A model generated the notes under the pieces. That model ran no database searches, was not told the DNA's origin, and saw only the letters and a program-made list of their open reading frames with translations. The translations under genes and the position numbers were made by a program. Positions 43,689 through 52,864 of a stretch of 64,000 nt of DNA are shown here, piece by piece. How positions within the stretch are numbered: the first letter of the stretch is position 1; each line of letters starts with the position of its first letter. Source of the stretch: Acidovorax sp. DW039 (GTDB lineage Bacteria; Pseudomonadota; Gammaproteobacteria; Burkholderiales; Burkholderiaceae_C); contig NZ_AP029019.1 of assembly GCF_037101375.1 (NCBI RefSeq), positions 1,674,001-1,738,000 on the forward strand, in the 5' to 3' direction.

Positions 43689-44951
43689 ATGCAACGTCGT
43701 TATTCCCTCAAAGCCCTCGCTGCTGCCGCCGCGCTGGCCGGTCTGTCTGCACTGCCAGCCCACGCCCAGGACACGATCAAGGTCGGTATCCTGCACAGCC
43801 TCTCGGGCACCATGGCCATCTCCGAGACTGTGCTGAAAGACACCGTGCTGATGGCGATCGACGAGATCAATGCCAAGGGCGGCGTGCTGGGCAAGAAGCT
43901 GGAGCCCGTGGTGGTAGACCCAGCCTCCAACTGGCCGCTGTTTGCTGAAAAGACCAAGCAATTGCTGACCCAGGACAAGGTTGCCGTGATCTTCGGCTGC
44001 TGGACCAGCGTGTCCCGCAAGTCGGTGCTGCCTGTGGTGGAAGAGCTTAACGGCCTGCTGTTCTACCCCGTGCAGTACGAGGGTGAAGAACTGTCCAAGA
44101 ACGTGTTCTACACCGGTGCTGCGCCCAACCAGCAAGCCATCCCTGCGGTGGATTACCTGATGAGCAAGGATGGCGGCAGCGCCAAGCGCTGGGTGCTGCT
44201 GGGTACGGACTATGTGTACCCCCGTACCACCAACAAGATCCTGCGCGCCTACCTCAAGAGCAAGGGCGTGAAGGACAGCGACATTGACGAGAAGTACACC
44301 CCCTTTGGTCACAGCGATTACCAGACCATCGTGGCCGACATCAAGAAGTTCAGCCAGGGCGGCAAGACGGCCGTAGTGTCCACCATCAACGGTGACTCCA
44401 ACGTGCCGTTCTACAAGGAACTGGGCAACGCAGGTTTGAAGGCCAAGGACGTGCCGGTGGTGGCCTTCAGCGTGGGTGAAGAAGAACTGCGCGGCGTGGA
44501 CACCAAGCCGCTGGTGGGCCACCTGGCCGCCTGGAACTACTTCCAGTCCATCAAGAACCCCGAAAACACCGCCTTCATCAAGAAGTGGAGCGACTACGCC
44601 AAGGCCAAGAACATTGCGGGCCACAAGGACAAGCCGCTTACCAACGACCCGATGGAAGCCACCTATATCGGCGTGAACATGTGGGCCCAGGCCGTGGCCA
44701 AGGCCAAGAGCACCGAAACCGACAAGGTGATTGCTGCGATGGCTGGCCAGACCTTCAAGGCTCCCTCGGGCATCGTCAGCAAGATGGACGAGAAGAACCA
44801 CCATCTTCACAAGAGCGTGTTTATCGGCGAGATCAAGGCCGATGGCCAGTTCAACGTGGTGTGGAAGACCCCTGGCCCCGTCAAGGCCAAGCCATGGTCT
44901 CCCTACATTGAAGGCAACGACAAGAAGGCCGACGAGCCAGAGAAGAAGTAA
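43689..44951 (+). CDS. urtA: Urea ABC transporter, substrate-binding protein
   Basis: A 420-residue periplasmic protein with signal peptide (about 1-26, AHA-QDT). DTIKVGILHSLSGTMAISET, FGCWTSVSRKSVLPVVEE and LLFYPVQYEGEELSKNVFYT are diagnostic for UrtA rather than branched-chain amino-acid receptors. It binds urea for import by UrtBCDE. GGAG lies about 8 bases upstream of ATG 43689. A strong terminator follows its stop, so it should be expressed above the rest of the operon. Confidence 0.97.
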   Translation: MQRRYSLKALAAAAALAGLSALPAHAQDTIKVGILHSLSGTMAISETVLKDTVLMAIDEINAKGGVLGKKLEPVVVDPASNWPLFAEKTKQLLTQDKVAVIFGCWTSVSRKSVLPVVEELNGLLFYPVQYEGEELSKNVFYTGAAPNQQAIPAVDYLMSKDGGSAKRWVLLGTDYVYPRTTNKILRAYLKSKGVKDSDIDEKYTPFGHSDYQTIVADIKKFSQGGKTAVVSTINGDSNVPFYKELGNAGLKAKDVPVVAFSVGEEELRGVDTKPLVGHLAAWNYFQSIKNPENTAFIKKWSDYAKAKNIAGHKDKPLTNDPMEATYIGVNMWAQAVAKAKSTETDKVIAAMAGQTFKAPSGIVSKMDEKNHHLHKSVFIGEIKADGQFNVVWKTPGPVKAKPWSPYIEGNDKKADEPEKK

Positions 44952-44971
44952 GCACTCTGACGGTGCCCAAG

Positions 44972-45002
44972 AAGGGAGGGCGCGTGCGCCCTCCCTTTTT
45001 CT
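44972..45002 (+). terminator. Terminator/attenuator between urtA and urtB
   Basis: Stem AAGGGAGGGCGC with GCGCCCTCCCTT (44972-44983 and 44986-44997) followed by T-rich sequence. Placed between a receptor gene and its permease genes, it would allow partial read-through and give excess UrtA. Confidence 0.88.
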
Positions 45003-45046
45003 TTGTGTGATTGCCTGCACCCGCTGCAGGCCTATTGGATGGTTCT

Positions 45047-46621
45047 ATGTTGCGATGTTTATTGGCCTTGTGGGTCAGTCTGCTATGGATGGCAGGCAGC
45101 GCCCACGCATTGACTGCTGAGCAGGCCCTGGCGATGGCCTCGGGCGAGACCGATGACCGCATTGCCGCCTTGCAGCAGGCGGCTGCCGACCCCAGCGAGC
45201 AGACCCGCGCCTTTTTGCAGGCGCTGGCGGACGATGCCGTGAAGGTGGCAGGCAACAAGGCTTTCATCGTGCAAGGCAACAAAGGCGTGGACCCGATCAC
45301 GGGTGCCGAGGTGCCTGTGCCTGCAGATGCCGAAGACATCATCAACAACAACCGCATGCGCGGAGAGATCGATACGGCCCTGGCGGGCCTGGCGCTGTTT
45401 GGCAAGGATGAAGCCCAGCGCCTGGCCGCTGCCAAGGCCTTGGCCAAAGAGCCAGATGCCGCCCGCCTGCCGCTGCTGGACAAGGCGCTGGCGCAAGAGA
45501 CTGCGCCTGCCATCAAAGCCCAGCTGGAACTGGCCCGCGCCGCCACGCTGCTGGGCAGCGAGGACCCCGCCCAGCGCCTGGCGGCCGCGCAGGCCCTGGC
45601 AAAGCACGCCACGCCCGAAACGCGCCTGCTGCTCAACGAGCGCCTGAACACCGAAGAAGACCCCAAGGTCAAAGGCGCACTGCGCGCCGCGCTGCAGGCC
45701 ATGCAAGGCCAGCTGGCCTGGGGCGAGCGCCTGGGGGCTGCGTTCTCCGGCATCAGCCTGGGCTCCATCTTGCTGCTGGTGGCGCTGGGCCTGGCCATCA
45801 CGTACGGCCTGATGGGCGTGATCAACATGGCCCATGGCGAGCTGATGATGATCGGCGCCTACACCACTTACGTGGTGCAGGGTGTGTTTCAGAAGTTCTT
45901 TCCCGGCGCGTTTGACTGGTATCTGGTCGCCGCCGTGCCGCTGGCCTTCTTCACCTCGGCCCTGGTTGGCGCGGTGCTGGAGCGCAGCGTGCTGCGCTTT
46001 CTGTACGGCCGCCCGCTGGAAACGCTGCTGGCCACCTGGGGTATCAGCCTGGTGCTGATGCAATTGGTGCGCACCATTTTTGGTGCGCAGAACGTGGGGG
46101 TGGAAAACCCCTCGTGGATGAGCGGTGGCGTGCAGGTGCTCTCCAACCTCACGCTGCCCTACAACCGGCTCGTCATCATCGGCTTTGCGATCGCGGTGCT
46201 GCTGGGCATGGGCTACCTGATTGCCCGCACGCGCCTGGGTTTGTTTGTGCGTGGCGTCACGCAAAACCGCCCCATTGCCTCGTGCATGGGCGTCAACACC
46301 GCGCGCATCGACACCATGGCCTTTGCGCTGGGTTCGGGCATTGCGGGCCTGGCGGGCTGCGCGCTGAGCCAGGTGGGCAACGTGGGTCCTGACCTGGGCC
46401 AGAGCTACATCGTCGATGCCTTCATGGTGGTGGTGCTGGGCGGTGTGGGCCAATTGGCGGGCACGGTGTATGCCGCGCTGGGGCTGGGCATTTTGAACAA
46501 GTTCCTTGAAGGCTGGGCGGGCGCAGTGCTGGCCAAGATTGCGGTGCTGGTGTTCATCATCATCTTCATCCAGAAGCGGCCCCAGGGCATCTTCGCGGTC
46601 AAAGGGCGCACGGCAGATTGA
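45047..46621 (+). CDS. urtB: Urea ABC transporter, permease UrtB
   Basis: A 524-residue permease with the extra N-terminal region typical of UrtB: signal-like helix (1-20), then about 200 residues of helical periplasmic repeat (LALFGKDEAQRLAAAKALAK, LLGSEDPAQRLAAAQALAK), followed by a LivH-type membrane domain of about eight helices from residue 240 (LGLAITYGLMGVINMAHGEL). The EAA-like region is ARIDTMAFALGSGIAGLAGC. ATG 45047 begins the signal helix. Confidence 0.96.
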   Translation: MLRCLLALWVSLLWMAGSAHALTAEQALAMASGETDDRIAALQQAAADPSEQTRAFLQALADDAVKVAGNKAFIVQGNKGVDPITGAEVPVPADAEDIINNNRMRGEIDTALAGLALFGKDEAQRLAAAKALAKEPDAARLPLLDKALAQETAPAIKAQLELARAATLLGSEDPAQRLAAAQALAKHATPETRLLLNERLNTEEDPKVKGALRAALQAMQGQLAWGERLGAAFSGISLGSILLLVALGLAITYGLMGVINMAHGELMMIGAYTTYVVQGVFQKFFPGAFDWYLVAAVPLAFFTSALVGAVLERSVLRFLYGRPLETLLATWGISLVLMQLVRTIFGAQNVGVENPSWMSGGVQVLSNLTLPYNRLVIIGFAIAVLLGMGYLIARTRLGLFVRGVTQNRPIASCMGVNTARIDTMAFALGSGIAGLAGCALSQVGNVGPDLGQSYIVDAFMVVVLGGVGQLAGTVYAALGLGILNKFLEGWAGAVLAKIAVLVFIIIFIQKRPQGIFAVKGRTAD

Positions 46622-46641
46622 GTGGCCGCACGAGAACCATC

Positions 46642-47769
46642 ATGACGACTCCATCTCCTACCTCTCTCCAACTGCCCGCACCCGCGCCGCTGCTCACGCG
46701 CGGTGGCTGGTCGGCCTTCATCGTGGCACTCATCGTGGTGTGCGCAGTGGCCCCCGTGCTCAACCTGTGGGTGCCTGCAGGCAGCATGTTCCACCTGTCG
46801 GACTACGCCGTGGCGCTGCTCGGCAAGATCATGTGCTACGCCATCTGCGCCCTGGCCATGGACTTGATCTGGGGCTACACCGGCATTTTGAGCCTGGGCC
46901 ACGGCCTGTTCTTTGCGCTGGGCGGCTACGTGATGGGCATGTACCTCATGCGCCAGATTGGCCGCGATGGCAACTACAAGAGCGACCTACCGGACTTCAT
47001 GGTGTTCCTGGACTGGAAGGAGCTGCCCTGGCACTGGGCCCTGTCCGACAGCTTCATCGCTACGCTGATTCTCATCGTGGCGGTGCCGGGTGTGATTGCC
47101 TTCGTGTTCGGCTACTTCGCCTTCCGCTCGCGCATCAAGGGCGTGTATTTCTCCATCATCACCCAGGCCATGACGTATGCGGCCATGCTGCTGTTCTTCC
47201 GCAACGAGACGGGCTTTGGCGGCAACAACGGGTTCACTGATTTCAAGCGCATTCTGGGCATGCCGATTGCCACGCAGAACATGCGCATGACGCTGTTTGT
47301 GCTCACCGGTCTGGCGTTGCTAGGCTTCTTTTTGCTGGCCCGCTGGTTGGTGCGCAGCAAGTTTGGCCGCGTGCTGCAGGCCGTGCGCGATGCGGAGAGC
47401 CGCGTCATGTTCTCGGGCTACTCACCGCTGCCCTACAAGCTCACCATCTGGACCATCAGCGCCATGATGTGCGGCGTGGCAGGCGCGCTGTATGTGCCGC
47501 AGGTCGGCATCATCAACCCCGGCGAGATGAGCGCTGCCAACTCCATCGAGATCGCTGTGTGGGCGGCAGTGGGCGGGCGTGCCACGCTGATCGGGCCCAT
47601 CGTGGGTGCGTTCATCGTCAACGGGGCCAAGAGCTGGCTCACGGTGACGGCACCGGAGTTCTGGCTGTACTTTTTGGGCGCGCTGTTCATTGCCGTCACG
47701 CTGTTCTTGCCAAATGGCGTCGTGGGTCTCGTCAACAAGTTCAAAGCCAAGAAGGGAGACGCGCAATGA
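46642..47769 (+). CDS. urtC: Urea ABC transporter, permease UrtC
   Basis: A 375-residue LivM-type permease with about ten helices. LIWGYTGILSLGHGLFFALG, FRNETGFGGNNGFTDFKRIL and RDAESRVMFSGYSPLPYKL identify UrtC. It pairs with UrtB to form the membrane channel. ATG 46642 lies 20 bases after urtB; its stop overlaps the urtD start (ATGA). Confidence 0.97.
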   Translation: MTTPSPTSLQLPAPAPLLTRGGWSAFIVALIVVCAVAPVLNLWVPAGSMFHLSDYAVALLGKIMCYAICALAMDLIWGYTGILSLGHGLFFALGGYVMGMYLMRQIGRDGNYKSDLPDFMVFLDWKELPWHWALSDSFIATLILIVAVPGVIAFVFGYFAFRSRIKGVYFSIITQAMTYAAMLLFFRNETGFGGNNGFTDFKRILGMPIATQNMRMTLFVLTGLALLGFFLLARWLVRSKFGRVLQAVRDAESRVMFSGYSPLPYKLTIWTISAMMCGVAGALYVPQVGIINPGEMSAANSIEIAVWAAVGGRATLIGPIVGAFIVNGAKSWLTVTAPEFWLYFLGALFIAVTLFLPNGVVGLVNKFKAKKGDAQ

Positions 47770-48641
47770 CGCCCGATCTGATGGAAGAAGGTGCGCGCCG
47801 CGTGGAGCGGCTGCAGGCACCGGTGGTGGCAGGGCAGACCGAGTCGGGCGGGCGTGCGGCAGGCTTCTCGCGCATCGCCACGCCGGGTGAGGTGGATGTG
47901 ACCCATGGCCGCATCCTGTACCTGGAAGATGTGCATGTGAGTTTTGACGGCTTCAAGGCCATCAATGGCCTGAACCTGGACATTGCCCCTGGCGAGCTGC
48001 GTTGCATCATCGGCCCCAACGGTGCGGGCAAGACCACGATGATGGACATCATCACCGGCAAGACGCGTCCGCAAAAGGGCTCGGTGTTTTTCGGCTCCAC
48101 CATCGACCTGCTGCGCCACAACGAGCCCGAGATTGCCAGCCTGGGCATCGGCCGCAAGTTTCAAAAGCCCACGGTGTTCGAGCAGCTCACGGTGTTCGAG
48201 AACCTGGAGCTGGCGTTGAAGACCCACAAGGGCGTCAAGTCCAGCATGTTCTTCAAGCTGGACTCGGCGCAATCCGACCGTTTGGCCGAGGTGTTGCACA
48301 CCATTCACCTGGCGGGCGGCGTCACGCGCCAGGCGGGCAACCTGAGCCACGGGCAAAAGCAGTGGCTTGAGATTGGCATGCTGCTGATGCAAGACCCCAA
48401 GCTGTTGCTGCTGGACGAGCCCGTGGCGGGCATGACGGACGACGAGACCGCGCGTACGGCCGAGCTGTTCCTCACCCTCAAGGGCAAGCACTCGCTGATG
48501 GTGGTGGAGCACGACATGGGCTTCATCCGCACCATCTCCGAGAAGGTGACGGTGCTGTGCGATGGCTCGGTGCTGGCCGAAGGCACGCTCGATCAGGTAC
48601 AGGCAGATGAGCGGGTCATCGAGGTGTACCTGGGTCGCTGA
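47766..48641 (+). CDS. urtD: Urea ABC transporter, ATPase UrtD
   Basis: A 291-residue ABC ATPase. Walker A GPNGAGKTTMMD, signature LSHGQKQWLEIG (variant LSHGQ as usual in UrtD), Walker B LLLLDEPVAGM and the switch His in VVEHDM. The N-terminal 45 residues are longer than in LivG. Starts in an ATGA overlap with urtC; repeat copy H separates it from urtE. Confidence 0.97.
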   Translation: MTPDLMEEGARRVERLQAPVVAGQTESGGRAAGFSRIATPGEVDVTHGRILYLEDVHVSFDGFKAINGLNLDIAPGELRCIIGPNGAGKTTMMDIITGKTRPQKGSVFFGSTIDLLRHNEPEIASLGIGRKFQKPTVFEQLTVFENLELALKTHKGVKSSMFFKLDSAQSDRLAEVLHTIHLAGGVTRQAGNLSHGQKQWLEIGMLLMQDPKLLLLDEPVAGMTDDETARTAELFLTLKGKHSLMVVEHDMGFIRTISEKVTVLCDGSVLAEGTLDQVQADERVIEVYLGR

Positions 48642-48646
48642 CTTGT

Positions 48647-48705
48647 TTTGCTATCAAAAACGTAGCTGCTTGCGCTTTATGAATAAGCGCTAGAGGCCTA
48701 AAAGC
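48647..48705 (+). repeat. Dispersed repeat, copy H (urtD-urtE spacer)
   Basis: The most complete copy: TTTGCTATCAAAAACGTAGC, then TGCTTGCGCTTTATGAATAA, then GCGCTAGAGGCCTAAAAGC. It fills nearly all of the 82-base spacer between two genes that are otherwise one operon. Confidence 0.92.
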
Positions 48706-48723
48706 ATAAATGGCTTGAATACC

Positions 48724-49416
48724 ATGCTCACCGTAAACAACATCAACCAGTACTACGGCGGCTCCCACATCCTGCGGGACGTGAGCCTGACCGCCGAGCC
48801 CGGCAAAGTCACCGTGCTGCTGGGCCGCAATGGCGTGGGCAAGACCACGCTGCTCAAGAGCCTGATGGGCCTGGTGCCTATCAAGAGCGGCAGCATCACC
48901 TTTGATGGCAAACCTATCGACAAGGCCACGCCCTACGAGCGTGCCCGCGCAGGCATTGGCTTTGTGCCCCAGGGCCGCGAGATTTTTGGCCGCCTGACGG
49001 TGGAAGAAAACCTGCGCATGGGGCTCGCGTACAAGAGCGGCTCCACCCCCGTGCCCGCGCACCTGTATGAGCTGTTCCCGGTGCTCAAGCAGATGCTGGG
49101 GCGCAGGGGCGGGGATTTGTCGGGCGGGCAGCAGCAGCAGCTGGCTATTGCACGGGCTCTGGCTCCCGGCCCGCGTTTGCTGATTCTGGATGAGCCCACC
49201 GAGGGCATTCAGCCCAGCATCATCAAGGACATCGGCCGGGTGATCCGCATGCTGGCGGACCAGGGAGAGATGGCGATTTTGCTGTGCGAGCAGTACTACG
49301 ACTTTGCCCAGGAGCTGGCCGACGAATACCTGGTGATGGAGCGGGGCGAGGTCATCGCCCGCGGCCCCGGCAGCGAGATGGAGGCCAAGGGCATCCAGAA
49401 GCTGGTCGCTATCTGA
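48724..49416 (+). CDS. urtE: Urea ABC transporter, ATPase UrtE
   Basis: A 230-residue LivF-type ATPase. Walker A GRNGVGKTTLLKSLMG, GFVPQGREIFGRLTVEENL, signature LSGGQQQQLAIARAL, Walker B LLILDEPTEGIQP and an unusual switch region LCEQYYDFAQELAD typical of UrtE. ATG 48724 is chosen; a TTG three codons upstream is also in frame. Translation follows repeat copy H, whose AAAAGC tail ends just before it. Confidence 0.97.
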   Translation: MLTVNNINQYYGGSHILRDVSLTAEPGKVTVLLGRNGVGKTTLLKSLMGLVPIKSGSITFDGKPIDKATPYERARAGIGFVPQGREIFGRLTVEENLRMGLAYKSGSTPVPAHLYELFPVLKQMLGRRGGDLSGGQQQQLAIARALAPGPRLLILDEPTEGIQPSIIKDIGRVIRMLADQGEMAILLCEQYYDFAQELADEYLVMERGEVIARGPGSEMEAKGIQKLVAI

Positions 49417-49428
49417 GCTTGCCAGCCA

Positions 49429-50259
49429 TTACTGGCGGGCCAGCGCCGGTGGCGCGCCGCGCCAGCGCGCCATGCTGTCCATGATGAGCACGGTGCACAC
49501 CATCCAGGTGCCGCCCAGCAGCCAGCCCGCCAGCACATCGCTCACGTAGTGCACGTGCAGCACGATGCGGCTCCAGCCCGTCGTGAAGATGAGGGCGCCC
49601 GCCATGCAGACCGCGGGCACATGCCACTGGCGGGGGAGCAAGCGCACAGCCATGTAGGCCAACATGGCATAGGCCACGATGGAGGCACTGCTGTGCCCGC
49701 TCGGAAAGCTGAATCCATCGGCATGGGCCGCGCCGTGCACATGCTCTGGCCGCACCCGGGCAAACACGTCTTTCAACACCTTGGTGAGTGCGCCATTGCC
49801 AGCCATGGCCACCACCCATCCCAAGGCCAGCAGCTTGTGCCTGCGCCACCACAGCGCCACAGCAACCACCAAGGTGAGCCCAGCCAGCACCCAGCTGTCC
49901 CCCAGATGGGTAAGGGCAGCAAACCAGTGCAGTGTGGCCATGCCCACCACCGTGCGCAACTGGTGGGCCACAGCTTCGTCAATGCGCCCCCATGGGCCGG
50001 TGGATTGCGTGCCTTCGGCCATCAGAGCGAGTAACGTCCCTCCCGCCAGCAAGGCCCCTGCTGCAGTCGCCATGGCCAACACCAGCAGTGCAAAGGCCTT
50101 GGACGGGTGCAGCATGTGCCGCAGCGGAGATTTCTGGTGGCGCATCAGGCGCAGGCCGATCAGGGCCAGAAAGCCCAACAACGCACCGAGCGTGGAGCCT
50201 GCGAGCCAGAGGGGGATGGGGTGGCTTGCCACCCAGAGAGCAAAGTTTTCAATGTCCAT
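49429..50259 (-). CDS. PAP2-family membrane phosphatase
   Basis: A 276-residue protein with six helices and all three phosphatidic acid phosphatase motifs: KDVFARVRPEH (motif 1), SFPSGHSSAS (motif 2) and SRIVLHVHYVSDVLAG (motif 3), residues about 160-245. It probably dephosphorylates a lipid phosphate or undecaprenyl pyrophosphate on the periplasmic side. ATG 50259 begins the domain; the upstream extension of the open frame is not family-like. It converges on urtE with a 12-base gap and is divergent from the diacylglycerol-kinase-like gene, a possible functional partner. Confidence 0.9.
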   Translation of the reverse strand: MDIENFALWVASHPIPLWLAGSTLGALLGFLALIGLRLMRHQKSPLRHMLHPSKAFALLVLAMATAAGALLAGGTLLALMAEGTQSTGPWGRIDEAVAHQLRTVVGMATLHWFAALTHLGDSWVLAGLTLVVAVALWWRRHKLLALGWVVAMAGNGALTKVLKDVFARVRPEHVHGAAHADGFSFPSGHSSASIVAYAMLAYMAVRLLPRQWHVPAVCMAGALIFTTGWSRIVLHVHYVSDVLAGWLLGGTWMVCTVLIMDSMARWRGAPPALARQ

Positions 50260-50598
50260 GGATCGGGGATTCGGTTCTTGAAACCTGAAGGGGCGTGTTT
50301 GTACACCATGGCCGTTAGATGCTGGTGCCAAGGCACGGCATGCGAAAGGGTTTGAGGCCCTCAGACACCGGAGGTGTAGTGCCGCAATGAGAAGCGAAGT
50401 TCCTGCGCGACCTTCGTCTGTAGGCGCGTGCCGACAGGCATCGGCGTACCTCACTGGCTGCGGCTCCTTCACTCACAGCTGACCATATTGCAGCGGCCGT
50501 GAATCTCCCGCTGCGCTGCCAGCCGCTCCTGGCTGTTTTCGCTTTCGGTCCCATTGAGCTTTGTTTGAACGAACGGCTTGCATGCCGTCTTGCCTCTC

Positions 50599-51648
50599 AT
50601 GAATGAATTTCCTCGCCCCCATCTGTTGCATGCCCAAAGTCCGGTTCATCTGGTGGTGCCACTGCGACCGGGGGCTGATCTGGACTTGGCGCGATCCCAG
50701 TTGAGTGGCGCATTTGCCCATTGCGCGCACCCCGTCGTCTGGCATGTGCCGCGTGAGCGGGGTGGGATCGTGCAACTGGCCGCCCACGCCGCCAATGCTG
50801 CGCGCGACACCGCGGGGTTGCTGGTGGCTGCCGGGGGGGATGGAACCATCAACGCGGTGGCAGCGGCTGCATTGAAGGCGGGTGTACCCATGGGGGTGGT
50901 ACCCATGGGCACGTTCAATTACTTCAGTCGCGAGCAGGGGCTGGAGCTGGATGCCGAGGCCGCTGTGCTGCAAATGCTGCAGGCGTTGCGGGAGGGCGAT
51001 TTGCGACCGGTACAGGTGGGCTTTGTGAACCACCGGGTCTTTCTGGTCAACGCCAGTGTGGGGTTGTACCCGCGTTTGCTGGCCGAGCGTGAGCAGGCCA
51101 CGCGGCGCTTTGGGCGCAAGCGCTGGGTGGCGACGGGTGCCGAGGTGTGGAGCATGTTGCGCCCTTCGGCCGGCAGGCGGTGGCGGGTGTTGGTGCGCAC
51201 ACATCAGGGCGGGCAGGTGTGTGAACAGGAGCATGTGGTGACCACTCTGTTCGTCGGCAACAACCCTTTGCAACTGGAGCAGGTGGGCCTGCCCGAGGCT
51301 GAGTCTGTGGCCCGCGGTGGCCAATTGGCTGTGGTGATGCTCAGGCCGCAAAGCCGCTGGGCCATGTTGCGCACCATCTGGCGTGCTGCGATGGGCCAGT
51401 TGGAGCAAGACCCGGCAGTGCTGAGTCTGGCTTGTGCCGAGCTGAGCGTGGAGCCTGCGGGATGGCGCCAGGGCAAGGTCAAAGTGGCCTTTGATGGTGA
51501 AAGCGAGCGCATGCATGCTCCCTTGCACTTCAAGCTGCACAGCCGCCCCCTGTGGTTGGTGGCGCCTACAGCCCTGGAGCGCAGCCCACAGGCGAGCACC
51601 GTGCAGGCCGGGGCAGATAAACCGGCCCCCGTACTGGCGGCAGTCTGA
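50599..51648 (+). CDS. Diacylglycerol/sphingosine kinase-family protein
   Basis: A 349-residue soluble enzyme. LLVAAGGDGTINAVAAAAL contains the GGDGT nucleotide-binding motif, and VPMGVVPMGTFNYFSREQGL matches the GT.ND/NFAR-like loop with Tyr in place of Asp-Phe. A C-terminal beta-sandwich follows (VTTLFVGNNPLQLEQVGLPE). It may phosphorylate diacylglycerol or another lipid, opposing the PAP2 phosphatase next door (inference). ATG 50599 is preferred to a TTG at 50578, though no ribosome-binding site is visible. It is 25 bases from the metallophosphoesterase gene. Confidence 0.85.
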   Translation: MNEFPRPHLLHAQSPVHLVVPLRPGADLDLARSQLSGAFAHCAHPVVWHVPRERGGIVQLAAHAANAARDTAGLLVAAGGDGTINAVAAAALKAGVPMGVVPMGTFNYFSREQGLELDAEAAVLQMLQALREGDLRPVQVGFVNHRVFLVNASVGLYPRLLAEREQATRRFGRKRWVATGAEVWSMLRPSAGRRWRVLVRTHQGGQVCEQEHVVTTLFVGNNPLQLEQVGLPEAESVARGGQLAVVMLRPQSRWAMLRTIWRAAMGQLEQDPAVLSLACAELSVEPAGWRQGKVKVAFDGESERMHAPLHFKLHSRPLWLVAPTALERSPQASTVQAGADKPAPVLAAV

Positions 51649-51673
51649 AGCCAATAAAGCACAGGAGTGAGCT

Positions 51674-52663
51674 ATGGGCTGGGGAATGTCTCTGCACCCG
51701 CTGTCCTCCGATGGAGGGGGTGGGGCTTATTCGATGAGCCACCCGCTTTTTGCAGGCGGTGCCGATCCTGCTCAGCGCAACATCGCCGGGGCTGAAAATA
51801 CTGAAGGGTCCCCTGCCCAAGAACAGGTTCAGGAAGGCACTGCAGGCCATGGCGCTCATCAGGCGAGGTTGATGCATCTGTCGGATCTGCACTTTGGTGC
51901 CCATGACCCCGCTGTATGCGCCGCAGTGCAGCGCCTGGCCCACTGGCTGGAGGTGGATGTGCTAGTGGTGTCTGGCGACCTCACCCAGCGCGCCACCCGC
52001 CAGCAATTTGCCATGGCGCATGACTTCATCAAGAGCCTGGGCACGCAGGAGCGGGTGGTTCTGGCCGGCAATCATGACCTTCCCCTTTTTGCGTGGTGGC
52101 TGCGTTGGGGGCGTGCCTACGACCGGTTCGCCGCGCAGTTTGGCGCGCAGTTGGAGCCGCACCAACAGGCCGGGCCGTTCACGGTGCTGGGGGTCAACAC
52201 CACCAGGCCGTGGAGGCATGAGCGGGGCAGTCTTTCTGCCCTGCAGGTGGAGCGGGTGGCAACGGAGCTGCTCGCCGCTCCGAATGATGCGTGGCGCATT
52301 GTGGTCAGCCATCACCCGCTGGTGGCGCGTGGGGCGGAGGATCGGTCCCACCGTCCTTACCGGGCTGACGAGGCGGTACAGCGCTGGCGGGAAGCTGGGG
52401 CCCACATGCTGCTCTCCGGCCATGTGCATGAGCCCGGCCTGTGGGAGCCTCTGCCGGGCCTGTGGTCCTTGCAGGCAGGCACGGCCGTATCCTTGCGGCT
52501 GCGCAAAGGGCAGCCCAACAGTCTTCTGGTGCTGCAAAGCCTGCGGCCACCACCAGGGCAAGGGGAGTGCAGCGCCCAGCCCCAGCGACTTGCCCAGCGT
52601 TGGGACTTTGACAGGCGCACCAGCGACTTCGTCTGTGTGGAATCACGCTGCGTGATGGGATAA
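51674..52663 (+). CDS. Calcineurin-like metallophosphoesterase
   Basis: A 329-residue phosphoesterase. The dimetal site is visible: LMHLSDLHFGAHD (D, H), VVSGDLTQRA (D), VLAGNHDLPL (N, H), VVSHHPLVARG (H) and LSGHVHEPGL (H, H), residues about 66-255. The N-terminal 60 residues are Gly/Ala-rich and not conserved. The order resembles the 3',5'-cyclic nucleotide or UDP-diacylglucosamine-type phosphoesterase branch. AGGAG precedes ATG 51674. Probably co-transcribed with the lipid-kinase-like gene, which supports a role in lipid or nucleotide-phosphate metabolism. Confidence 0.9.
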   Translation: MGWGMSLHPLSSDGGGGAYSMSHPLFAGGADPAQRNIAGAENTEGSPAQEQVQEGTAGHGAHQARLMHLSDLHFGAHDPAVCAAVQRLAHWLEVDVLVVSGDLTQRATRQQFAMAHDFIKSLGTQERVVLAGNHDLPLFAWWLRWGRAYDRFAAQFGAQLEPHQQAGPFTVLGVNTTRPWRHERGSLSALQVERVATELLAAPNDAWRIVVSHHPLVARGAEDRSHRPYRADEAVQRWREAGAHMLLSGHVHEPGLWEPLPGLWSLQAGTAVSLRLRKGQPNSLLVLQSLRPPPGQGECSAQPQRLAQRWDFDRRTSDFVCVESRCVMG

Positions 52664-52864
52664 CGCCCAAGCGTGCGCAAGGCTGAGGGAGCCTGTGTAA
52701 ACCAGTGTCAACCGCTGGGCATGCGTGAGTGACCACACGGCATGCACGTAGAAACACGATATTGACCATCCTTCCTGCGGGGCCTATTCTGCCGTTGCGA
52801 GCTGTTGCTGCGGCGCGCTGCAGCAGGTGCTGTGGCCGGGCGCATGCAGCACGGGGCGCTTTGG

